Origin: Gammaproteobacteria bacterium
GTDB lineage: Bacteria > Pseudomonadota > Gammaproteobacteria > Pseudomonadales > Pseudohongiellaceae
Assembly (NCBI GenBank): GCA_030828385.1
Contig: JAURCS010000003.1
Location: 1-64,000, forward strand
Direction: 5' to 3'
Length of the DNA: 64,000 nucleotides
The first letter of the stretch is position 1, and each line of letters begins with the position of its first letter. The notes below the pieces were generated by a model. It was given only the letters and a program-made list of their open reading frames with translations. It did no database searches and was not told the DNA's origin. The position numbers and the translations under genes were made by a program. Positions 18,333-27,056 of the stretch are shown in pieces.

Positions 18333-18551
18333 AATGGAAATTTCTTTAATAAAAAACGCTCAGTTGTGGCGTTTAATAAAGTTATTCTACAGTGTTTGAC
18401 AGTGTGATTACCATGCCCTAAATGGTTCCGGACCTGTTGCCTGACTGGAAATATGACGGGTGTTTTGCCTGCAATTGTGACAAGGTTATTGGCAATGCCA
18501 GTTGTTTTTTCAGCAGGCAGCCAGCTTATATTTTTGAGTATTAATAAGAAA

Positions 18552-19129
18552 ATGGCAGAAGAAAAAGAACGTTTGGAAATAGACAGTATCGAGCAATGGC
18601 GCGAATGGCTGTCTGATAATTTCGAGAGAGAAGACGGCGTCTGGCTTATTACCTGCAACGAGTATTCCGGGGAGGATTATGTTCAATATGACTCTCTCGT
18701 AGATGTGGCTCTATGTTTTGGCTGGGTTGACTCGATACAACGCCGCGTGGATAACGACAGAACAAAACTCTATGTCTCTCCTATCAAAAAAGGTATGCCC
18801 TGGTCCGCTGTTAACAAGAGCCGTGTGCAACGCTTAATGGAAGATGACTATATGATGCAGCCTGGACTGGACAAAGTAGAGGCGGCTAAAAAGGATGGTT
18901 CCTGGCGACTGTTTGATGAGATCGAAAAAGGCATAAAGCTACTGGATTTAAACAGGCATTAAAAAATAATGCCATTGCGAAAAAACATTGGGCAAAGTTT
19001 CCCCAGCAAGTGACAAAAAATATCCTCTGGTGGATAAAGTCAGCAAAGAAACCTGAAACCCGTAAGCAAAGGATAGATAAAGCCGTCAGTGAGGCGGCCC
19101 TGAATCGAATGGTCAATCATCTGGATTAG
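18552..19129 (+). CDS. YdeI/OmpD-associated family protein, frameshifted
   Basis: The first part reads [20 protein letters not shown], then EDGVWLIT and [14 protein letters not shown], the landmarks of the YdeI (DUF1905/OmpdA) family. The reading frame stops at 18962, but the family's conserved C-terminus continues in another frame: [17 protein letters not shown], then [20 protein letters not shown], ending at 19129. Adding one A in the run at 18950-18952 joins the two parts exactly (DLKQALKN). The ATG at 18552 matches the family's usual start; the longer upstream ORF runs toward the tRNA and is not convincing. Function in the family is poorly known (stress and antimicrobial-peptide links have been reported). 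Confidence 0.75.
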
Positions 19130-19134
19130 AAAAT

Positions 19135-19710
19135 TCAGAAAGGTGGTACGCCAATCAGAACCCGGTGCAGGTAGGACGCAAATACCCCATACGCGATAAA
19201 GCCGGCAACAAAAGTGATTACGGTTCCTTTTGCCGTGCCGCTCATATACACAGTTCCGGCCAGGCGGTCACGTCTGCGCGCTGACGAAAAGCCGACAATG
19301 GCCCATACCAGAAAGCAGCCAAAGAGAAGAGTATCCCCCAGACGGCCATTGGTGATCAGGTGAGAAAACGCCCAGATCTTGATGCCGGCATACATGGGAT
19401 GCCCCAGCCTGGCCTTGATATGATTCCCTGGAACATAAGCTGCAGCAAGCAGAAAAAAGGAAAACAGCACGAGCAATGAGGCCAGATGACGGGTCCATGT
19501 CGGTGGAGTCCAGAGAAAGACCGGGTCAGCTCGGCTTAAACCATAGCCATAAATAATGAGCAGCAGGCCGACAATTGATAGCAGGCTGTAAATACCTTTC
19601 CAGACATTTTCACCTTTGACTTGAATACACCGGGTACGCCAGCTATCGGCGAAGATTCGCGCGGAGTGAACGCTGAAGAAGAGTACCAATCCTGCAATTA
19701 ACCAGATCAT
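19135..19710 (-). CDS. NnrU family membrane protein
   Basis: 191 residues with about five transmembrane segments. LVLFFSVHSARIFADSWR at the N-terminus, then GLSRADPVFLWTPPTW, RHLASLLVLF, RLGHPMYAGIKIWAFSHL and NGRLGDTLLFG are typical NnrU/isoprenylcysteine-methyltransferase-like landmarks. NnrU was named from a nitric-oxide-related locus, and its biochemical role is not established. No denitrification gene is nearby. It converges with the YdeI-like gene, 5 bases apart, and lies downstream of the dioxygenase gene after a hairpin. Confidence 0.88.
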   Translation of the reverse strand: MIWLIAGLVLFFSVHSARIFADSWRTRCIQVKGENVWKGIYSLLSIVGLLLIIYGYGLSRADPVFLWTPPTWTRHLASLLVLFSFFLLAAAYVPGNHIKARLGHPMYAGIKIWAFSHLITNGRLGDTLLFGCFLVWAIVGFSSARRRDRLAGTVYMSGTAKGTVITFVAGFIAYGVFASYLHRVLIGVPPF

Positions 19711-19778
19711 TTATTACTCCGGGGTAAACGTGAGTCGACTAAAGGAAGAGTAGCGCCAGTGTAAGTCATTGACCTTTA

Positions 19779-19820
19779 TTCTGGTTAGTTTTTTTGCATA
19801 CACAAAAAAAGTAACCAGAA
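19779..19820. terminator. A/T-tract hairpin, possible terminator after the dioxygenase gene
   Basis: TTCTGGTTAGTTTTTTTG (19779-19796) and CAAAAAAAGTAACCAGAA (19803-19820) form an 18-bp stem with a single mismatch and a six-base loop. It sits just past the minus-strand dioxygenase stop codon (19841). It lacks a GC-rich stem base with a separate U tract, so simple rho-independent termination is only a guess. Confidence 0.5.
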
Positions 19821-19840
19821 TCTGAAGATCATATTAAGCC

Positions 19841-21136
19841 CTAATTCGGACTCTGTTCCTTGTCCCAGTCCGTTTTGCCTTCATCCTGCCCTGCCACAGA
19901 ATACAGCACCTGGGCATTCCGGGTTTTCTGAAAATCATCAAGAGACTCGCCGCGCATAGCCGCGTAAATATGAAGGTTGGTTGTGCCCACCACGGCGCCC
20001 AGTTTTTCCAACATAAAGAAAATAACGCCATAGTGAATCATGGCGCGCCAGTCGAGATTGCGGATCATTTCCTTCTCATCATCAGTCAGACCTGCCTGCT
20101 CAAAAGAGGCTTCGGGGTCCTCCAGAAACAGCTTGCGATGTTCCGGAATGATCAGTTCGTGAAGGAAGTTGTTGAGTCGATAGGCTTTAACGCTACTGCC
20201 GATGGTAGTGGGGTAAGTGCCTTCGAGTTTTTCAATACCAGCTAACTGGTGATTGATACGTTTCATGTAGTCTTCCTGACTTTCATCGGAGACTTCATTG
20301 GAACGTTCTTCCAGAATCATGCTGGCGATTGGAGTCATCGAAGGCAGATAATAGGTTTTGTGAGTAGTTTCCACTTCCTTGGACAGTGCGCCGCGCATGA
20401 TCAGCCACATAATGACTTCGGCTCCTTCCATACCACCGAGTTCTGCGTATTCGGCAATGGTGATGTCGGTCAGGCCTTCTGGGTCTTTTTCAAGACGCTC
20501 CATGAACTCCATATCCCAGGGAGTGTTATTGAAGCCACAACGTTCGCCGTGGACCTGATGGGAAAGTCCACCAGTACCGGCAATGGCTACCTTGATATCT
20601 TCCGGATAGCTCTGGATGGCTTTACGCAGCGAGCGGCCGATGTTGTAGCAGCGTTTTGCTGTAGGTGTTGGAGATTGCAATACGCCTATCTGAAACGGCA
20701 GTACCTTGCAGGGCCACTCGGTTTCATGATCAAGCAGTAATGACAGTGGTGAGAAACAACCATGATCGAGCGCCTTTTCCTGGAAATAAGATAAATCGAA
20801 CTCATCCGCCACCAGTCCCTTGGCAATATGTTCCGCCAGTGCCGGATGACCTTTCAACGGCGGCAGATTACGTGGACCACCGCCTTCGTCCGCGACAGGA
20901 AAGTTCTCACCCACACCCAGGGAAAAGTGGGAATAGTGATCAATAAAGAATGAAGTCATGTGGTCATTGAAAATATAGAAAATGACATCGGGGGCCTGAT
21001 CTTTCAGCCACTGTTGTACCGGCTCGTAGCCTTTGAAAATGGGTGCCCACACAGGATCTTCCTGTTTGTGTGCATCAAGGGCAAAGCCAATGGTGGGGGT
21101 ATGGGAAGTGGCGATACCGCCGACTATCTTGGCCAT
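19841..21136 (-). CDS. extradiol ring-cleavage dioxygenase, fused LigB-LigA (gallate dioxygenase type)
   Basis: 431 residues. The N-terminal ~300 residues are a LigB-type class III extradiol dioxygenase: His12 in ATSHTPTIGF and His59 in FNDHM fit the iron-ligand positions, GTGGLSHQVHGERCG holds the probable acid/base His, and ELGGMEGAEVIMW carries the expected Glu ligand region. The C-terminal ~100 residues (LTDDEKEMIRNLDWRAMIHYG, then FFMLEKLGAVVGTTNL) look like the small LigA subunit, so this is the fused form known from GalA/DesB gallate dioxygenases. No ring-cleavage hydratase or aldolase genes are seen nearby. Gallate, a methylgallate or another catechol-type acid are possible substrates. 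Confidence 0.85.
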   Translation of the reverse strand: MAKIVGGIATSHTPTIGFALDAHKQEDPVWAPIFKGYEPVQQWLKDQAPDVIFYIFNDHMTSFFIDHYSHFSLGVGENFPVADEGGGPRNLPPLKGHPALAEHIAKGLVADEFDLSYFQEKALDHGCFSPLSLLLDHETEWPCKVLPFQIGVLQSPTPTAKRCYNIGRSLRKAIQSYPEDIKVAIAGTGGLSHQVHGERCGFNNTPWDMEFMERLEKDPEGLTDITIAEYAELGGMEGAEVIMWLIMRGALSKEVETTHKTYYLPSMTPIASMILEERSNEVSDESQEDYMKRINHQLAGIEKLEGTYPTTIGSSVKAYRLNNFLHELIIPEHRKLFLEDPEASFEQAGLTDDEKEMIRNLDWRAMIHYGVIFFMLEKLGAVVGTTNLHIYAAMRGESLDDFQKTRNAQVLYSVAGQDEGKTDWDKEQSPN

Positions 21137-21246
21137 AAATAACTCCTGCTATTTGGTTTTTCTGCTGTTTTCAATTTACGATGGGCCGTCATTATAGCGA
21201 AACATGGCCTTGAAAGCGGGAAAATTTTCGCTGCTTTCTCTTTCTT

Positions 21247-21268
21247 TGACCGGGGTCAAATGACCGGG
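21247..21268. promoter_or_regulatory. direct repeat upstream of the dioxygenase gene
   Basis: TGACCGGG occurs at 21247-21254 and 21261-21268, separated by GTCAAA; GGTCA-AA-TGACC within it is also palindromic. It lies 110-130 bases upstream of the dioxygenase start. A regulator-binding site is possible, but no regulator gene is adjacent. Confidence 0.3.
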
Positions 21269-21312
21269 TTAACAGGCGCAGAATTGAATATTGACTGGTG
21301 GTGCTGATCTTG

Positions 21313-22170
21313 TCAGTCCAGAAAGCGAAAGCTGAAAGCATCTGCGTTGGTATCCACAAAGCCCATGGAAGGCGATGGAAAGTGAGCCGTCAATATCAGG
21401 TTGTTGGTCTCACTCTGGGTTTCCAGAAAGTGCTTGCGGGTTTGCACGGCTTGTTTGGGGTCAAAATCAATCCAGTATTCCCACTGCGGGTAAAGGCATT
21501 GCAGGGGGCTGTGGATAAGGTCGCCGCACAATATGGCTTTTTCTCCCCTGGACTGCAAGTGCACTGCCACATGCCCCGGAGTATGACCGATTGTGGGTTC
21601 CAGCCAGACCTGGTCATCCAGGGTAAAGCCGGTATCCACTGCCATGACTTGACCGCTCTCTATACAGGGCAGCACACTTTCCTGGTAGGCGGGTGTATTC
21701 CCGGCTGCCACATGATCCACTTCTGTTCTAGCGATGATGTATTTGGCATTGGGGAAGGTCGGCACCCAGCGCCCGTCGATTAAACGGGTATTCCAGCCAC
21801 AATGATCGCCATGCAGATGGGTACAAAAAACATAATTCACCTCGGCAGGGTCTATGCCTTTGGCCAGTAGCGACTGGTACCAGCCGCTATCGCTGCGCTG
21901 ATGCCAGTCCTTGAAATAGTGATTGGTTTTATCGCAGCCAATACAGGTGTCCACCAGAATCAAATGCTGCGGGGTACGAATTATCCAGGTCTGAATGGCA
22001 ATGATGAGCATACCGGTTTCAGCACACAGGGCTGAAGGTTCCAGCCAGTGACGGTGTTTTTCAATGGCTTCAGCGACATCGGTTCGAGGGAAAGCATCGG
22101 CGGGGTACAGGAAAGGGATTTCCATTTCCAATACGCGATCAATCACAATGTCGCCGACCCGAACAGTCAT
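21313..22170 (-). CDS. MBL-fold metallo-hydrolase, lactonase type
   Basis: 285 residues. Zinc motif THLHGDHCGW gives His118, His120, Asp122 and His123; IGHTPGHVAVHL, LCGDLIHSP and TAHFPSPS supply the remaining ligands. It is a paralogue of the protein at 11545-12426, sharing the N-terminal arrangement (a long segment with IIAIQTWIIRTPQHLILVD before the zinc motif) and the NTRLIDGRWVPTFPNA stretch. It is 176 bases upstream of the dioxygenase on the same strand, and 34 bases downstream of the alpha/beta hydrolase, so the three probably form one operon. A lactone formed from ring-cleavage products is a natural substrate guess. Confidence 0.88.
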   Translation of the reverse strand: MTVRVGDIVIDRVLEMEIPFLYPADAFPRTDVAEAIEKHRHWLEPSALCAETGMLIIAIQTWIIRTPQHLILVDTCIGCDKTNHYFKDWHQRSDSGWYQSLLAKGIDPAEVNYVFCTHLHGDHCGWNTRLIDGRWVPTFPNAKYIIARTEVDHVAAGNTPAYQESVLPCIESGQVMAVDTGFTLDDQVWLEPTIGHTPGHVAVHLQSRGEKAILCGDLIHSPLQCLYPQWEYWIDFDPKQAVQTRKHFLETQSETNNLILTAHFPSPSMGFVDTNADAFSFRFLD

Positions 22171-22204
22171 ACTCTGTTAACCACTGCTGATCCTGACATA
22201 TACC

Positions 22205-23077
22205 CTACTTGCCTATGGTTCGCTGCAAAAAGGCCAGCGCATTGCCCAGGTGCTCTTCATCAAAAAAGCCGGGTCCGCCATGCACAGCCCCATGTACCGG
22301 ATCGAAGGTAACATCCAGTCCGGCCGCTTTATAGGCGCCAAACATTTGCAGGCTCTGGTTGATGGGCATCTGCGGATCACGATCACCGTGCAGTAATAAC
22401 AGCGGGGGGTCATTGGTATCTACCAGGCTTACTGGACTGGCAAGTCTGGCTAATGTTTCATTATCCTTTGGCAGTGAACCTAACAGCAGTTCCAGCGCCG
22501 GTTCCCGAACACTGAGGCCAAAAGGTGTTGACTGGGAAAGAATGGTGGTCAAATCCGTCGCGGCAAAATAACTAACAATGGCCTGAACCGCAGAGGAGGT
22601 GTCCAGATGATTACCCAGTGTGCCTTCCAGTTCAGGATGCCCATTGCTGACACCCACAAGCAGCGCCAGGTGAGCGCCTGATGAGGCGCCGGTAATCGCT
22701 ATTTTGGACGCATCATAACCATAGTCGGACGCATTGGCGCGCAGAAAGCGAATCGCCGCCTTGATGTCATGGATCATGGCAGGAAAGGGGGCATCAGTAG
22801 ACTGACGAAAATCCAGGCTGGCCACGGCATAGCCATGCTCGACGAACTCCATGGGTACGCCCCCGGCCTTCTCACCAAAGCGCCAGGCGCCACCATGCAC
22901 CTGAACCACAAGAGGAGGATTGACAACGGAGTCGGGAATATAGATATCCAGCCCGAGATCCTGACCATCAGGACTGGCATAGAGGATGTCTTTATATTCG
23001 TTTGTTTGTGCCATTACGGGCAGTGTACTTAATGAAATGGTAAATAGCATAACTGCTATCAGGCTTTTGTGTTTCAT
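22205..23077 (-). CDS. exported alpha/beta hydrolase (BD-FAE/esterase type)
   Basis: 290 residues with a signal peptide (LIAVMLFTISLSTLPVMAQ). VQVHGGAWRFGEK is the oxyanion-hole HGGxW motif, ITGASSGAHLALL the nucleophile elbow with Ser, and LLHGDRDPQMPINQS the acid loop. The histidine is probably in the region VHGGPGFFDEEH. This pattern is typical of bifunctional feruloyl/acetyl-xylan esterases and related secreted carboxylesterases. First gene of the minus-strand run hydrolase, lactonase, dioxygenase. Release of an aromatic acid from an ester outside the cytoplasm would fit the downstream ring-cleavage enzyme (inference). Confidence 0.87.
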   Translation of the reverse strand: MKHKSLIAVMLFTISLSTLPVMAQTNEYKDILYASPDGQDLGLDIYIPDSVVNPPLVVQVHGGAWRFGEKAGGVPMEFVEHGYAVASLDFRQSTDAPFPAMIHDIKAAIRFLRANASDYGYDASKIAITGASSGAHLALLVGVSNGHPELEGTLGNHLDTSSAVQAIVSYFAATDLTTILSQSTPFGLSVREPALELLLGSLPKDNETLARLASPVSLVDTNDPPLLLLHGDRDPQMPINQSLQMFGAYKAAGLDVTFDPVHGAVHGGPGFFDEEHLGNALAFLQRTIGK

Positions 23078-23250
23078 GATATTCCCCTGCGGCTCCGTTG
23101 CTCATTATTATTGTTACAGACGACTTTTTATATGCGCAACGGGCAGGATAAAGAACAAGTGTGAGGGCATCAAGTGAAAGCAGAAAAGCCCGGGGTTAGT
23201 TGCAACTGAAACAGGGGTTCACGAAAGGGAAAAAACAACTCTTTGCCTTG

Positions 23251-24588
23251 TTAGACGGTACTTGTTCCATAGCTCACCATGAGCAGAATCAAAAACAGGA
23301 AGATGCTGGTCATGATTACCGTATCCAGTACGCCCATGGTGTGGTCTTCTTCCAGCAAGGAGGACAGGGTATAAAAAGTAGGAAACAGAAAGATCAGCAG
23401 AAAAATATTGGACAGGGAAAAGCTGATGGGAAAATCCCCATGTGCAGGATTAATAAACTGCTGATAGAAAGCAATGCTTAGCAGCGTGAAAGGAAACACC
23501 ATGAACATGACCTGGGTAATGCCGCCAAAAGCATTGGCCAGTGCGATACCGTATTCTTTTTTCTGGTGTGATTGCCAGAGGATCACGTATTCACTCATGC
23601 CGGCAAAAACGGCGAGAATCAGGGCGGTCAGGATAGGATTCACATCCAGTTCCTTCACCATGGCTTCGGCAAATTCGGACACTTGCTCACCACCAATCAG
23701 TGCGCCTATGACACCAATCAACAACAGGCCAGCGATTCTGCCGATCGAGTTTTCAGTCACATCTTCGTAAACAATGGCCAGACGTTTTTCTATATCTTTG
23801 CCAGTCATGCCAAGGCTTTCCCTGACCACATCCTCTTCCTGTGCATAGGCAGTAATGAGTTTGTAGGTATAGAAAACAAAAATGGTGAGCAGAAACACGC
23901 TAATGGTTAATAGATCAACGGGCAGGAAACTGTTTTTTGTAGGGGAATCCGAGGTAAATGCCATCATCACCAGGCCCAGGATAAGACCCATGGCGCCACC
24001 GCCGATTAATATCTGGGTGCCGGCTTCGGTAATCGGTAAGGGCATGAGGAATTTTCCCTGTTTATCCTTGGGCAGGAAAAAGGAATAAAAACTGAATACC
24101 AGGGCGTTGTTATAAATAGTTATGAGCGTGATGATAAAGGCGATAAGAGGACTGACAGGAATAACAAAGGCGATAACCACCAGTTCCGGCGTGGTAGAGA
24201 GTATTTCCGCCACTGTGCCGGCCACATAATGATTCCAGTGCAGGCGTGCTGCCAGTTTTTCCGAGGCTTTCAACAAGGCCTGGCAAGCGACCTGTAAAAT
24301 TATCAGGCCTATGACAAGGGACAGGGCAGCATGGATAAAACTGTTGGGCATAAATTCGCCCACTTCCATGGTGAGGAAAACAAGCCACAGCACGATGCCA
24401 ACAATCAAGCGCTTGATCCATGGTCTCAGCCCGGATGCCTGTGCATGAGTCTGCTGTCCAAACTTGATAATAGAGAGCCGGTCCGGATCTATGCCGGCTT
24501 GTCTTAATGGTTCCTCAATGCCCGAGTCTGCGCCGGGTAAACCAGCCCGGGCAATATTACTTTTTTGTTTGGAGTGATGTTTCTTCAT
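23251..24588 (-). CDS. CaCA-like cation antiporter membrane protein
   Basis: 445 residues with about eleven hydrophobic segments in two halves. AGTVAEILSTTPELVVIAFV in the first half and LAVFAGMSEYVILWQSHQKK then ALANAFGGITQVMFM in the second resemble the alpha-1 and alpha-2 repeats of the Ca2+:cation antiporter superfamily, including the Glu in each (TTPELV, GMSEYV). The N-terminal 60 residues are hydrophilic, with a basic start. It starts 20 bases after the MmgE/PrpD gene and is probably its operon partner. Ion specificity is unknown. Confidence 0.7.
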   Translation of the reverse strand: MKKHHSKQKSNIARAGLPGADSGIEEPLRQAGIDPDRLSIIKFGQQTHAQASGLRPWIKRLIVGIVLWLVFLTMEVGEFMPNSFIHAALSLVIGLIILQVACQALLKASEKLAARLHWNHYVAGTVAEILSTTPELVVIAFVIPVSPLIAFIITLITIYNNALVFSFYSFFLPKDKQGKFLMPLPITEAGTQILIGGGAMGLILGLVMMAFTSDSPTKNSFLPVDLLTISVFLLTIFVFYTYKLITAYAQEEDVVRESLGMTGKDIEKRLAIVYEDVTENSIGRIAGLLLIGVIGALIGGEQVSEFAEAMVKELDVNPILTALILAVFAGMSEYVILWQSHQKKEYGIALANAFGGITQVMFMVFPFTLLSIAFYQQFINPAHGDFPISFSLSNIFLLIFLFPTFYTLSSLLEEDHTMGVLDTVIMTSIFLFLILLMVSYGTSTV

Positions 24589-24607
24589 TAATTTTTGGCA
24601 AGCCTGA

Positions 24608-25990
24608 TCAGGATGCTTGATGATCGTTGATTATAAGACTTCCCGAAAAGAAGGAGCTGTTCAGTTCCTGCAGCAGTAGATTGTGCGTTTCTGCAACAGG
24701 TTTTCCAGTAGCCGCTATCCGGTAGCGGGACATGACCAGTTCAAAATCTGCCGGCACAACATCCGCCAGACTTGCGCTAAAGTTCTCATCGCTTTGAGTG
24801 ACCACCTCAATACTGGCGCCCTGCATAGCCGGATAATTTTCTGTGAGCATCCCATTAACAGTCACGCTAACAAGGCCTGCCAAAATCCGGACTTCTTCAC
24901 TGGCGAAATCCTGGTAATGACCATCATCGAAATCACCATATAAGAGGGCGCTGGCCACATTGAAATGAATGCTCATTCTGGCCTGCAGGATACTGGTAAA
25001 AGGCCCCGGGTAATCACAGCCAGGATAATGGGCAGCGGCATAGGGCACGTTGATGTTTATGCTGGTAATCGCGTCTGCTACTAAAGTGTTTTCAGTTTTT
25101 ACCCGCAAAGCCACCTGCGCCGCTGTCTGGGCATAATTGCAGGCGGGAACCTGTTTGAAAAATACCCTCAGTATTTCCTCATCAGAGTCACTAAAGGGAA
25201 GGGCTGGCGGGGTGGGAACAGCCTTGGTAAAGGCGGCAAACAAGCCTGCCTTACCATCCAGAGAACCCTGTGCTGCCTGCGCTCCGGCTTGTGCAAGTTG
25301 TGCTGCGGTAAGTCCGTTTCTGGCTGCGATGCCGGGATGAAAATACATATCATCACTGCCCCAGGCCGCCCACTCATTGAGTCCGGTAATGTAATTGGCA
25401 GCAAAGCCCAGTGCATTGGCGCTTGCTTCCGTATCAAGGTTATTCAGTTTCGCTGCAGTAGCCGCGGCGGCAAATGCACCTATCAGTCCGGTGGGACGGA
25501 AAATGCGGGCAGTTTCAACGTCCATCAACATGGCGCCCAGTTTGGCGCCGGCCTCGTAACCACAGATGATGGCTTCCAGTAACTGTTTGCCACTGACCTG
25601 ATTCTGTTCAGCCAATGCCAGTGCCACAGGGATGACGGCGACGCCAAGGTGGGACACGCTCGCTAAATGCATATCATCGCGGACCAGGGAATGACCCGCC
25701 ACTGAATTGACGAAGACTGCATCCTGAAGTGAGACCTGCTGTGTTGAGCCGATAAGTGTTGCACCGCCAGTAGACCAACTGGGATCAATGCCGGAGTTGT
25801 TTATGGCCACTTGCCGGGCCTGCGCAACCCAGGAGAAATGCTGTGTGGCATTAGCGCAGGACAGGAAGTCCAGCACGCAATAGGCTGCCTTGGCCATGGC
25901 ACCAGCGGAATATGTCTTATATCCGATCAGGGAGTCTGCAAACTGGCGGCACAGCAGGAAGTGGGAATTGACCCTGGCCGTTTTACTCAA
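24608..25990 (-). CDS. MmgE/PrpD family protein
   Basis: 460 residues. The family includes 2-methylcitrate dehydratase (PrpD) and cis-aconitate decarboxylase. Visible landmarks: AYCVLDFLSCANAT near the start, NSVAGHSLVRDDMHLASVSHLGVAVIPVALALAEQ, ICGYEAGAKLG, FRPTGLIGAFAAAATAAKL and GLNEWAAWGSDDMYFHPG, which recall the HPG segments of the family. The TTG start overlaps the end of the Vgb-like gene by 8 bases, so translation is probably coupled. No prpB or prpC gene is present, so a methylcitrate cycle role is not supported; another hydroxy-acid dehydratase, decarboxylase or isomerase is likely. Confidence 0.85.
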   Translation of the reverse strand: MSKTARVNSHFLLCRQFADSLIGYKTYSAGAMAKAAYCVLDFLSCANATQHFSWVAQARQVAINNSGIDPSWSTGGATLIGSTQQVSLQDAVFVNSVAGHSLVRDDMHLASVSHLGVAVIPVALALAEQNQVSGKQLLEAIICGYEAGAKLGAMLMDVETARIFRPTGLIGAFAAAATAAKLNNLDTEASANALGFAANYITGLNEWAAWGSDDMYFHPGIAARNGLTAAQLAQAGAQAAQGSLDGKAGLFAAFTKAVPTPPALPFSDSDEEILRVFFKQVPACNYAQTAAQVALRVKTENTLVADAITSININVPYAAAHYPGCDYPGPFTSILQARMSIHFNVASALLYGDFDDGHYQDFASEEVRILAGLVSVTVNGMLTENYPAMQGASIEVVTQSDENFSASLADVVPADFELVMSRYRIAATGKPVAETHNLLLQELNSSFFSGSLIINDHQAS

Positions 25991-27056
25991 AATTCAGATA
26001 ACCCACACGATTATTGGCCGGATCGGTAAACCAGAGTTTATCAATCAGGCGCTCAGGTGTCTGGCGGTCACTGCCGGCACTTAAACCCACTGCCCTGGCG
26101 GGACCATCGGCAATAAAAAACTCGGTAATTTGTCCCGCCGGGGTGACTCGGCCCAGGGTATTGTTCTTGGTGTACCAGATATTTCTGTCAGGTCCGACGG
26201 CGATATTGATCGGGGTAGAGCCCTCACTGGGAATCATGAATTCAGTAATGTCTCCCGTCATGGTAATGCGGGCGACGCGATTGCCATCGACCGGGGTACT
26301 GTCCATATTGCCATTGAGTTCAAGAAACCACATATTGCCATCAGCGCCCGCAGTTATATCGCCGGGACCGGTGTTAGGGCGCGGTAGTGGAAATTCAGTG
26401 ATTTCTCCTTGCGGGGTGATGCGGCCAATTTTTCCGGCCTTGAATTCTGAAAACCAGATATTGCCATCGGGGCCGGCAGCCAGTGCCCGCGGTCCGCTAT
26501 CGGGTGTCGGAATAGTAAATTCGGTGACTTCCCCCTGCGGGGTGATGCGGCCGATTTTGCTGGCAGCAAACATGCCAATCCAGATATTGCCGTCACTGCC
26601 CAGCGCGATGGCGCGCGGTTGGCTGTTTTCGGTGAGCAGGGCGAATTCAGTGATTTCTCCACTCGGTGTAATTCTGCCCATTTTGTTGCCTTCATGTTCC
26701 GAGAACCACATATTGCCATCCGCACCCAGGCTGATAATGCGGGGAGAGCTGTTCGGGGTAGGGATTGGGTATTCAACCATGCCAGAGCCATCAGGGCTCA
26801 TTCTGCCAATGGCATTGGCTACGCTCAGGGTGAACCAGATATCCCCGTCCGGCGCGATCGAGACAGTGGTCGGACCAGCATTTTCTGACAGCATGGTAAA
26901 TGTGCTGACTTCGCCACTGGCTTGCAGGGAAGGGGGAAGATTGATCGATATGGTATCGGTAATTTCGCTGGAGTTGTCTTCCGGCATCTGCTCACTGCAG
27001 GCGGAGAGAAAACAGGCACTGGCTACTAACAAGCCAGAAAATAGTAATCGTCTCAT
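25983..27056 (-). CDS. Vgb-like beta-propeller lipoprotein
   Basis: 357 residues. A signal with lipobox (FLSACSEQ) predicts a lipoprotein. The mature part is a run of about seven repeats with the pattern G-x-DGNIWF-x-GRITP-x-G-x-(ITEF), as in virginiamycin B lyase and NHL-type propellers. ATG at 27056 is chosen because AAGGA lies seven bases upstream and the lipoprotein signal begins there. Lyase activity on streptogramins is not supported: most such environmental proteins are uncharacterised, and extracytoplasmic location differs from Vgb. First gene of the Vgb-like, PrpD, CaCA-like operon. Confidence 0.85.
   Translation of the reverse strand: MRRLLFSGLLVASACFLSACSEQMPEDNSSEITDTISINLPPSLQASGEVSTFTMLSENAGPTTVSIAPDGDIWFTLSVANAIGRMSPDGSGMVEYPIPTPNSSPRIISLGADGNMWFSEHEGNKMGRITPSGEITEFALLTENSQPRAIALGSDGNIWIGMFAASKIGRITPQGEVTEFTIPTPDSGPRALAAGPDGNIWFSEFKAGKIGRITPQGEITEFPLPRPNTGPGDITAGADGNMWFLELNGNMDSTPVDGNRVARITMTGDITEFMIPSEGSTPINIAVGPDRNIWYTKNNTLGRVTPAGQITEFFIADGPARAVGLSAGSDRQTPERLIDKLWFTDPANNRVGYLNFE

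Noticed and set aside
18354..18375. small hairpin AAACGC/GCGTTT with T-run on the minus strand
   Set aside because: The stem is only 6 bp and A/T-rich, and no minus-strand gene ends there.
24608..25990. 2-methylcitrate dehydratase of the propionate pathway
   Set aside because: No prpB, prpC or acnD neighbours; the family is functionally broad.
25983..27056. virginiamycin B resistance lyase
   Set aside because: Only the propeller repeats are supported; the protein is a predicted lipoprotein, unlike cytoplasmic Vgb.
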